Part shown: in pieces, positions 55,872 through 64,000 of the stretch
How the letters are laid out: each line of letters opens with the position of its first letter
How positions within the stretch are numbered: position 1 is the first letter of the stretch
Assembly: GCA_032622095.1 (NCBI GenBank)
Contig: CP136064.1
Location: 184,310,209 to 184,374,208, forward strand
Origin: Siphonodentalium dalli
Taxonomy: Eukaryota > Mollusca > Scaphopoda > Gadilida > Siphonodentaliidae
Direction of reading: 5' to 3'
DNA length: 64,000 bases
Made by a program: the position numbers and the translations under genes
The notes under the pieces: model-generated
Database searches by the model: none
The model's input: the letters and a program-made list of their open reading frames with translations, nothing else
What the model was told of the DNA's origin: nothing

Positions 55872-57083
55872 GTATGTTTATTGTCGGAAATTATGGGATG
55901 TTTTGCTTTATGGATGGTAACATGGCACAATATTGACTGTTTGGAGTTTATGTTCGAATGAATGATATAGTGATAATACCCATCAACCTGAGGTGAGTTT
56001 CACAATAAGTTTTGTTTCTCTGCTGACAGTCCTTGTGCTGAAGTGCCATTTTGGCTCAACTTGATGAAAGTCGAGTATGAGCTATTACCATGCGTTGGCA
56101 TTCGTCATCCGTCTGGGTATGTGCATACATTAACAATTTCCTTCAGCACACCCTACAGGCCACATTCCTCATCCGATCGTCACTAAACTTCATACAGTTG
56201 TTCGGGTGACCTCTAGATGGGAGCCTCCTAATCTGACCGAAATGTGTTGCTGATGATTTAGGTTCTAGTGTATAAATTAACATGTTTGGAACACGAAATA
56301 CGCTATTTTTGTTTGTTTAATATTGAATTTTCTAAGCATTTATTTTATATAGTTTCGATGTTTTAGAGGTACTGTACACCAAAAATTATTTTGCTAAATT
56401 TTCAATAACGAAATATTATTCTTTGGCACTAATTGGTCTAGTTTTAGGGCTGTGGCGATAGACTAGGTCATACTATGATACAAATCTTGATACAAATAAT
56501 ACAATGCATAATACAATACACTAAATTACTGTTCTTTAATGAATTACCACCTGAATTATGTATATAACTGGAGATCGAGTTAATTTTTAACTAAAATACA
56601 ATTTAATAGTTAGCTAGATGAGTCAAATAAACATTAATAGACATGTAGACTTGAGAGAGAACATTGCAGGTTTTGCTCATTTACACAATCCTATCTTCCA
56701 GATAATACTTTATTCCTGTATCACAATGCACACGACACGATACGATACGCGTATCATGCATCGCAATGCAATGAATTCACAATGAATCATTGCAGTCCTA
56801 TCTAGTTTATGCATGTATGTCATATTTCGTTTTCAGTATTTTCTGAAAGCAGCAAACGACGTTAAATAAGATGTTTTATGTTGTAGTTGTAATTGAAGGT
56901 CTGGAACCCTGCATGCATCTTTAAATCAAGAATTACAGATACGATAAGAATGATTTTAATCAGACATCATACCATTCGAGGCAAAGAATATACTCCATCC
57001 CCAAATGACCAGACGCTTTCAAAATGCATGTCTTTGCATGACATTTTGTAATTCTTGTTTCTTCATGTAATTTTCATTTTTAG
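55872..57083 (+). other. TYW1 intron 1
   Basis: Apart from the hAT-like MITE (56445-56800), it holds a dispersed repeat at 56025-56270 ('cgtcactaaacttcatacag', 'gtgacctctagatgggagcc') that recurs in later introns. Confidence 0.7.
56445..56800. mobile_element. hAT-like MITE in TYW1 intron 1, 8-bp duplication
   Basis: The start is TAGGGCTGTGGCGATAGAC and the end ATGAATCATTGCAGTCCTA. An exact duplication TCTAGTTT is on both sides (56437-56444 and 56801-56808). 'acgatacgatacgcgtatca' near the right end is like the motifs in the element at 16865. No ORF. Confidence 0.9.
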
Positions 57084-57191
57084 GATGAAAACCATGAAGA
57101 ACGCTCCAGAGAATCGGTGAAAGTAGACCATAAAGGACCTCAATGGAAAAGAATCACAGTGTTATATGGCTCGCAGACCGGCAAAAGCAAG
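57084..57191 (+). CDS. TYW1: TYW1 exon 2, flavodoxin P-loop
   Basis: 36 codons, phase 0 at both ends; acceptor 'catttttag', donor AAG then gtacatg. After a charged linker (DENHEERSRESVKVDHKG) it encodes beta strand 1 and the FMN phosphate-binding loop, ITVLYGSQTGKSK. Human TYW1 has KIFYGSQTGTAK at this place. The S/T residues of SQTG contact the FMN phosphate in flavodoxins. Confidence 0.92.
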
Positions 57192-58326
57192 GTACATGTA
57201 TATACTTTTTTATATGCCCACTTTTGAAGAAAAATTGGGGCTATACTGGATTGACTTTGCCTGTCTGTCTGCCCGTAAGTCTGTCTGGCCATATATCTCA
57301 GCCATGGGTTATGTGTATGTTCGGATTGCTATCAACAGAGGGACAAATGACATTCGCATTTTCCATTTTTGAGTAATCCTTCTTTGTTTACCTGGAAATG
57401 TTGGTTTTTTTGTCTGTCCAGTTAGTTACTTCAGCCCTGATTCATCAGATCTCAATGAAATTAAGTATGGAGGTTCATCATCATGACTGCTTCAAAGAGG
57501 GGCAAATGCTGTTATTCTCGTTTTCAATTCTCAAGTTATCCTTCTTTATCTGGAAATCTTGGCTCGAAGACCTCAATGAAATTTGATATGGAGGTTTGCC
57601 ATCGGGAGTGCATTCGAAAGAGTGCCTAAATTGTTGTTGTTTGCATTTTCCATTCTAGAGTTATCCTTTGTTAGCTCAACTTGACAAAGCTATTGCCATG
57701 GGTTGACATCCGTCGTCCATCTGTGCGTGAGTCCATCAGTCAACAATTTTCATTAGCACACCCTGCAGACCACATCCCGCATCCGATCATCACCAAACTT
57801 CATATGGATCTTCAGGGTGACCTCTAAATGGGAGCCATAAAGTTTTCCAAATTTTGTTGAAAAACATGGCTACCTGCGACCATCTTGGATTTTAATTTAT
57901 ATATTTCTCTTTGTGTTCACATCTGGTATTACTTAGACATTCAACTTTTAACATTCCTAATTGCTCCATTGACTGTAACACATGAAATGATCCCCTCTCC
58001 AAGTTGAGCTAGTGTCACTGTATTTTAAATTTGGGTAAAGTCTGCCCATGTTTCAATTTGACACCACGGGGTTATGCCAGAAATCGAGGTGCAAGTCTCT
58101 TGTTTGTCTGACAGAAGTTTGCCCTAGTTTTATCTACTGTATACGACCCACTTGAATACTGTTGCACAAAAAATTCTCTCGTAACCTGTTGTCCCTGTCA
58201 TATAACATCTACATGTATGTTTGTCATTTTAAAATAAATTAGGATATCTTATTTTTGCAGGTCATAAGCTTATTTGCAACCATAAGCCTGGGTAATTTAT
58301 ACCACAATACCATATCTTTTCTATAG
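57192..58326 (+). other. TYW1 intron 2
   Basis: Dispersed-repeat material fills it: 57230-57660 ('catatatctcagccatgggt' and related) and 57665-58012 ('aactttcatatggatc'-type, 'gtgacctctaaatgggagcc'). No gene. Confidence 0.65.
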
Positions 58327-58428
58327 GTGTTTGCTAGTAAAATTTGCAGTCATGTAGCAGAGCTTGGTTATCAGTTCACTATTAAAGATTTGAAGAAATA
58401 TGAACCAGAAGATCAGCTCCAGTATGAG
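58327..58428 (+). CDS. TYW1: TYW1 exon 3
   Basis: 34 codons, phase 0; acceptor 'tttctatag', donor GAG then gtacc. It encodes VFASKICSHVAELGYQFTIK and DLKKYEPEDQLQYE, flavodoxin helix 1 and strand 2. Human TYW1 reads GFATVLAEAV and NLKEYDPDDHLIEE here, and the DLKKYEPEDQL segment is the closest match. Confidence 0.92.
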
Positions 58429-60114
58429 GTACCATATCACTACCAATTTTGTCTAATTTTTATTAAACACAAGATATAATTTATTAAGATATACACAAGC
58501 TTTCCGATGAATGGCAACAAGCCATATTTCCGACTAAATCCTGAAAAATTACCCATAATTCTGCTGTGGTTAAGGATGCTAGTTTATATATTTAGAAATA
58601 TTAGATATATTATATATCCAAGTTCATGATGCTTTCTATATCACTTCTACTAAAAAATCTGATACAAGAACTTACATGCGTCGAAAGATATAAATGATTA
58701 TAATTGTGCGGAAGGTAATGTATACCTCATAAAAATGTCGAGCTATCTTCATCGGCATCAATGAAACCTTCTATCTTCAAGATTGCATAAATTGTGCAAA
58801 AAGAGCCATTTGAGGGTTTGGAAACAAATTCAATTATGGTATATATACATGTGATTACTTATATAGCAAGCAAATACCTTTGTCATAAATAGAGAGTATT
58901 GGTTTGAAAGTTCATTGGATGCTTTAACCTTTCATGATGGGAGCTTCCTGAATGTTTGTGAAAACCATGTGCAAATGCATTCTCTTATATTGCAAGTCAC
59001 CATAGGTGATCACCAAACTTCAGGGTGACCTATAGATGGGAGCTATCAATTTTTTCTGAATTTCGATGAAAAATAGGGGCACCGGCAGACATCTTGGATT
59101 TCAAATCTGAATCCATTGGCACGCCCTACAGCCCATATTTTGGCCTGATCATTTTTAGCTCAACTTTATGAAGTCAAGTTTGGGCTATTGCCATGTGTTG
59201 GCATCAGTCAACAATTTCCATTAGCATACCCTACAGGTCACATCTCTCATCCGATCATCACCAAACTTCATATGGATCTTCGGGTTGAATTCTAGTTGGG
59301 AGCCTCCTATTGTGACCGAAAGTTTAAAAAAAACATGGCGATCTTGGATTTCAAATTTGAATCCATCGGCACACCCCGCAGCCAGCATTTATTGGAGAAT
59401 TGATTTGAATTTTACAGGCATGTTTAAATTACCTCTAGGTGGGAGCTATCAAATTTGAAAAATTGAATGAAAAAGATGGCTGCCGGAAGCAATCTTGGAT
59501 TTTACTCTTTTTATGACTAATTACTTTGGCGCACCATACAGACCGCATTCCTCATCCGATCATCACCAAACTTCATATGGATCTTCGGGTGACCTCTAGA
59601 TTATTATTATTATCAAATATTTCTGAAATCCGTTATAAACATGGCTTACAGCAGTCATCTTGGATTTCAGATTGGAAACCTACCGCACACCCAGCAGCTT
59701 ACATTAATTGGTGGAATGTTTGGAATGAAAATAATTTCATCTACACAAGACAAGACCTTTACTGTAACTTATTGGCTTTCCTTCTTCTTTATCATTCTAT
59801 TATTTGCTCATCAAATAATGAACTCCTTCCCAAGTTGAGCTACAGTGTCATTGACACCTTCATATTATTTGCGCTACATAAAATTCCCCAAAAATGCTGG
59901 TTTTCTTCTACAGTTCTCTGCAAATTGTTAGAAAACTTTGACATTTGCAGTCGGGTTGGCAATGTTTACATCCATGGATTGATTTGCTCGCCACAAAATG
60001 ATAAATAATTAGCACATCCACCAAATGAAATACATGTAGTCCCCATTCATTTATACTGAAAAGATGTGAGAAATGAATGTGCTATGGACTGTTCATGTGA
60101 AATTTTGTTTCTAG
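58429..60114 (+). other. TYW1 intron 3
   Basis: It contains the truncated piggyBac-like MITE (58927-58995) and three or four diverged copies of a dispersed unit with 'ccgatcatcaccaaacttca' and 'tatggatcttcgggt' (58995-59610). The 160-codon ORF at 59526-60008 crosses this repeat and is not a gene. Confidence 0.65.
58927..58995. mobile_element. Truncated piggyBac-like MITE, copy 4
   Basis: It begins after TTAA with CCTTTCATGATGGGAGCTTC and keeps 'gcaaatgcattctcttata'. It then breaks into another repeat at about 58995. The right end is lost. Confidence 0.7.
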
Positions 60115-60309
60115 TCTGATGGCGGATCATTGGTCGTGCTATTCATATCAACTTACACAGATGGCCAACCACCAGAGGCAGCTGCATGGTTCTATAAATG
60201 GCTGCAAGATGCCTCATCAGACTTCAGGGTTCAAAAAACCCTTCTTCAAAATGTCTATTACTGTGTGTTTGGGTTGGGAGATTCCACCTACAAGGACCAT
60301 TATAATGTT
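60115..60309 (+). CDS. TYW1: TYW1 exon 4, flavodoxin core
   Basis: 65 codons, phase 0; acceptor 'gtttctag', donor GTT then gtaag. It encodes SLVVLFISTYTDGQPPEAAA, WFYKWLQDASSDFRV and then YYCVFGLGDSTYKDHYNV. STYTDGxPxE and FGLGxSxYxxHxN are the isoalloxazine-binding loops of the TYW1 flavodoxin domain; human has ATYTDGLPTE and FGLGNSAYASHFN. This exon settles the identification against cytochrome P450 reductase-like flavoproteins, where these loops differ and the following residues do not match. Confidence 0.95.
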
Positions 60310-60874
60310 GTAAGTTGATATAAAATAGATCATACTTCTTCATTGTAGTCTTTACTTCATCTGTACAATAGTAATGATGTTTTACAGGCCTTTAGATTCC
60401 TTTAATTTGGACACCCCGTGGTGGAGCAAGGACCTATTAAGCGAACCATGAAATAATAAACCTGGTTAATGATGAAGGAAACTTGGACTAGAAGAAGGCA
60501 TGTGTTTACCTGCTACCTTCAGCACAATTCCATATTTTGGGCACACCTTTTTGAGGCTTGGGGGAATTTAAAGGCCTGCTTTTTAAGGAATGTGCAGCGG
60601 TTTCAATGTGGTCATGGAATTATGACTGCAATTTTTTTGCGGTCAAAACCCATAACTATATTGAATCATGGCCCTTTCTTAAAATTTGGGCTAAATTCTC
60701 GTTCCAGATGATAACTTTACCGCTAGTTAATGTTAACCAAATTGAATGATATTTCATATGCAGGATTGAAACCATAAAGTACAGGTCAAGTTTCAATCTA
60801 CGGTTTCATATGCCCATTTTTATACCCCCTTATTAAAAAAATGGACGTATTATGTTATTGGTCAGACTGTATGT

Positions 60875-61974
60875 TAGGGTCCTGCGAATTGGATATTTTG
60901 ATCAAATCGAATCGAATATCGAATCGAATCATTTCTGTGTGTTGCATTCTTGATTAGGCATGTTTTGTCAACGATTAGACCATTTGTGAAACGTTCTATG
61001 AACTACATGCATGAAGTTCCATCACAACTTATGTGGTGATGAACCATCGTTTGAGATACTATTAACTTCAATTGATAATTGTCGAGAAAACAAAAGAGAT
61101 TAAAACGTCCATGCGACCATCACAACGATTAATATATTACCTCTAAAGTTCTAAACGGATTATCGGAAGTAAAATCACGCGGAATTTCTACAGTTTGCAT
61201 GTATATGCATAATTGCACATCGGCATTCAGAAACACCCGTTCTTATAAACTTGAAGACGCAAAACAACAGTCGCAGGGTAGCCTCTTCATGTAGTGGTTG
61301 ATGCTTCTTAAACAGATGATTCCATAGATGGGTCGTTGTCCCAGATGTTTGCGATTTATACACCATGTTGCATTCATCACACGTGTAAGTCCATGCACTG
61401 CCTGCAGCTTTATCATGTTTAAAATAAGCATGAATGACGGACGACATTTTGTCCTGTGTAAATGAAAGCTCCGAGACTGAAAGTCAACTTCAAAACGGAA
61501 CAGCGCCAGAATGCACTTTTCGACACCGGGAACACGTGTTGTTTACATTCTCGCCCATATTACATAGCGCGGAATCTGAGATGGATAGACGGCGGATAAA
61601 GCTATCGATTGCTCAGTCTCATAGCTATTATAAATTACCACATCATCGGTCCATTGGCAATCTGCGAGCTTTTGCTACCATTTTAAAGCTAGAATTCAGA
61701 CGTGTTTAGTTGTCCTATCGTGGCTATTCTTATATTTAATAGCATGTGCATGAACATCCGCAATGCACAATAAGAATTACAATGTGCATATATACATAAT
61801 TTTCTTTGATTAAACGCCACAAAACAGCTAAGATCGACGTGTGTACGTGTCCGTAAACAGCCTACTTTTCCATCAGAGTATATTCAAAATTTCGAGTTGG
61901 CAATTTCGACTCGAATTCGAATCGAATTTGACTTTCGAATCGAATCTCGAATATCGAATATTCGCAGGAGCCTA
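60875..61974. mobile_element. hAT element with transposase BED remnant
   Basis: The left end TAGGGTCCTGCGAATTGGAT is inverted at the right (AATATTCGCAGGAGCCTA). It is flanked by CTGTATGT and CTGCATGT (7 of 8 match; 60867-60874, 61975-61982). Subterminal 'tcgaatcgaat' motifs are repeated at both ends. It keeps one exon-like ORF of a hAT transposase on the minus strand (61175-61447). The catalytic RNase-H-like domain is deleted. Confidence 0.9.
61175..61447 (-). pseudogene. BED zinc-finger remnant of hAT transposase
   Basis: The minus-strand frame reads MSSVIHAYFKHDKAAGSAWT, then YTCDECNMVYKSQTSGTTTH and LWNHLFKKHQPLHEE. The spacing C-x2-C...H-x4-H with the TTHLWNHLFKKH end is a BED-type zinc finger, the DNA-binding N-terminus of Ac/ZBED-type hAT transposases. 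No DDE/RNase-H-like or hAT dimerisation segment follows in the element. The ORF then runs into non-homologous sequence, possibly past an unused donor. I call it a relic. Confidence 0.82.
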
Positions 61975-62081
61975 CTGCATGTCATCTTCCCATCTGTCCA
62001 TCCATTCACTTTACGATTCCGGATGATAACTTTAGATAGTCTCAACTGAATGGGATGAAATTTGGCATGTGGGTTTAGTGG

Positions 62082-62592
62082 CAGTGTTCGCTCTGGGCCG
62101 AAAAACCTTTTTATTAAATCCTCATTCTCTGGTCTCACAATTAAATATTTTTGTTTTATTTAACATCTAACGTTCTATATAATTATGTCCATACCTTCAA
62201 ATACCGTGTCTAGACTTCTTTAATACCACCATCGTTACTTGACAATATACCACTGCCCGCTATCTACCATTCAGCCTTATGACAGACAAAGGATTTATTA
62301 GTTTTAATCCTCATTACTGTTTTGTTGCATTTGCAAGGTGGCACATTGTTTAATATTGCACTGACATGAGTACCTTTTGGTACCCATTAAGCTGTATCAC
62401 CTAGTCAATTAGCAGATGATCATACTATAAAAATATTTTATGATCATGTCGCTCCCATTACAAAATCAATTTTAGTTTTTGAATTAAGATTTCCGATTTT
62501 CGGGTAAAAAAAACTTTGGCCAAATGAAATTTTGTTTGGCCATTTTCGAAAAGAAAAAAATTGGCCATTGGCCTATGACAGCGTGAGCCCTG
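62082..62592. mobile_element. hAT MITE, CAGTGTTCGC ends, copy 2
   Basis: The left end CAGTGTTCGCTCTGGGCCG is inverted at the right (GACAGCGTGAGCCCTG). The flanks are TTTAGTGG and TTTACTAG (6 of 8). Right subterminal 'ttggccaaatg' motifs match those of the element at 53946, so it is the same family in a shorter, older copy. Confidence 0.82.
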
Positions 62593-63349
62593 TTTACTAG
62601 CACAAAATACATGTCATGTTCGAATTCGGGTTTTGCCTGCCAATTTTCACCAGATTTTTATGACCCTTTTTGTTGGAATTCGGACTTAATTTTCGTTTCC
62701 GAATGATAACTTTTTTTTGACAACACAAAACCTTCTTTTTTGAATACTAATGCCATTATAACATCCGTCGGGTACCCAAATTTGGTTGAAATCGGTCCAG
62801 GGGTCTGGGAGTATAATCGCGAACAGATGGACAGATCCTACTCTTTTATTTATATATGTAAATGAAATCTTTCTGAAATGCAATTTTAAACACTAACATG
62901 TGTATTATACCAGCATGACGGTGCTCGTGTTGATATGAACATACTGACTCACTGGTTGTAGTCATTATAATGCTATAGGAAATGTCAGATGTATGTAAAT
63001 ATTAATGTTCTAATCTATTTCTATATGATTAGGGTGGTTTCAGGATACCCAATACATTAAAGATGCTGAATGATAACTTGCAGGGTAATCATGATTGTTG
63101 AACACCCTATGTGTTTTGTGTCTTCTCAGCTGATGTAGAAGCTATCATCTTCTGAATGTGTCTCTTGGATTAATGATATTATAAACTGTGTTTATTGATT
63201 AATCCAATCAGGTTGTCCCATCACCACAAAATTGCACAATTTGTGAAAATAACTTCTAATATAATGATGTTTACATTCCAAAGTTTTAATCTATGTGTCC
63301 TATCTTGAATGTGTGAAAGCTTTAGATCATCGTGTTATTTTTTCAACAG

Positions 63350-63449
63350 GTTGCAAAAGATGTTGACAAATGGTTATCTGATCTGTCGGCTAAGAGATTG
63401 CTGCCCTTAGGATTAGGGAACGATAATGTTGTAGACAGTCAATATGGAA
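63350..63449 (+). CDS. TYW1: TYW1 exon 5
   Basis: Acceptor 'tttcaacag', donor GGAA then gtgag; 33 codons plus one base. It reads VAKDVDKWLSDLSAKRLLPL and GLGNDNVVDSQYG. Human TYW1 has VGKNVDKWLWMLGAHRV and then GEGDCDVV. The join with exon 4 gives HYNV-VAKDVDKW, against HFNKVGKNVDKW in human, which confirms the splice. Confidence 0.94.
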
Positions 63450-63874
63450 GTGAGTTTAAAAAAATGGATTGTTCATTTTGGATTTCTATTTGATTATTTA
63501 AAACTTTAATTTAAAGTTTAACCCTTCGATGACGAAATGAGAAGTTCACTTGGAAATTGTTCAGATAATAAGTTTAACAAATGGCCTAAGGGCCTGATTG
63601 TTGAATTAACATTTTCATTAGGAAAACTAGCATTTCATTAAAAATCATGCTAGATCTAGAATCTAGTTGTAAAGACTTTGCTACGATAGTAATGGAATGG
63701 ATCTTCAATTCAAACCAACAGCACTACCGATATCACGAGCTGATTTACGTTAAAGGAAACTTGGGGTATGTATGGGTGTAAGCAATACAAATAACATATT
63801 TTGTTTGATAGTAAATTCCATGACAGCTACATGTATCTTATTAAAAACAAAATTATATGTACATATGCTTTTAG
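63450..63874 (+). other. TYW1 intron 5
   Basis: Short intron with no recognised element. Confidence 0.7.
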
Positions 63875-64000
63875 ATGTGGAAGCCGACTTTGAGGCATGG
63901 AAAGACTCATTATTCAAGGCTATTCTGCCAGTATTAGATGGCAAGATGTCTCCAGATTCAGTATTCAAAGAAGACAATTCTGTTGGTGCTATTGCCTCAA
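63875..64000 (+). CDS. TYW1: TYW1 exon 6, cut by window end
   Basis: After acceptor 'tgcttttag', the base left from exon 5 completes AAT, then VEADFEAWKDSLFKAILPVL and DGKMSPDSVFKEDNS follow. Human TYW1 has SIEADFRAWKTKF here, the last helix of the flavodoxin domain. The frame is open at the window end. The linker and the radical-SAM domain (CxxxCxxC cluster) must lie to the right. Confidence 0.92.

Larger units (their letters stand above)
60310..63349 (+). other. TYW1 intron 4
   Basis: The longest TYW1 intron (3.0 kb). Two hAT insertions, 60875-61974 and 62082-62592, make up half of it. No other gene. Confidence 0.7.

Noticed and set aside
59526-60008. A 160-codon ORF inside TYW1 intron 3
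   Set aside because: It runs across diverged dispersed-repeat units and has no domain; it lies between two confirmed TYW1 exons.
57084-60309. Assignment of the flavodoxin exons to cytochrome P450 reductase or methionine synthase reductase
   Set aside because: YGSQTGKSK, STYTDGQPPE, FGLGDSTYKDHYN and the VDKWL / VEADFEAWK segments follow TYW1 in order and spacing.

Overview
The window is eukaryotic nuclear DNA. Its two host genes are split by GT-AG introns, gene density is low, and most of the sequence is layered transposable elements and tandem repeats. The dispersed repeats (units carrying 'cggacagac' or 'gacggacgga' tails, and 'agctcaacttgatgaa' blocks ahead of 'caacaattt') and the LINE and MITE load suggest a marine invertebrate, most likely a mollusc and perhaps a bivalve. 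That assignment is inference from repeat style, not proof.

Host genes. At the left, on the minus strand, three exons (12876-12997, 9511-9668, about 567-734) encode the core of a DHHC palmitoyltransferase of the ZDHHC5/8 type. Its 5' exons and its C-terminal exons are not visible. At the right, on the plus strand, six exons (55755 to the window end) encode the N-terminal membrane anchor and flavodoxin domain of TYW1, the wybutosine-pathway tRNA enzyme. Its radical-SAM half lies beyond the window. The two genes are divergent, and no conserved host exon was recognised in the roughly 42.7 kb between them.

Region by region. 0.5-13 kb is the ZDHHC gene; its 8.8 kb intron holds 155-bp tandem repeats, a 3.2 kb satellite with higher-order structure, an inverted satellite monomer, and two MITEs, one flanked by TTAA. 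13-26 kb is non-coding and holds a foldback family with GGGCGTTAT ends, hAT-like and Harbinger-like non-autonomous elements, and palindromes. 26-38 kb is a LINE graveyard with four broken copies of at least three kinds, plus more MITEs. 38.76-49.18 kb is a large terminal-inverted-repeat DNA element with arrays of AACGCGGTC at its ends. Nested inside it is a very young 7,575-bp LTR retroelement with identical 213-bp LTRs, a 4-bp target duplication and a tRNA-Ser-type primer site. This element has a 2.5 kb structured leader and one intact 1,234-codon ORF of unknown function, but no reverse transcriptase, integrase or protease. 49.2-55 kb holds further long-TIR elements. 55.7-64 kb is TYW1, whose introns contain three hAT-type insertions, one still carrying a BED zinc-finger exon of a transposase.

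The strongest candidate for an undescribed system is the pol-less LTR element at 38915-46489. It seems to be a recently mobile parasite that spends its coding capacity on a single large protein with a P/Y/G-rich head, a charged helical middle and a repeated-motif acidic tail.
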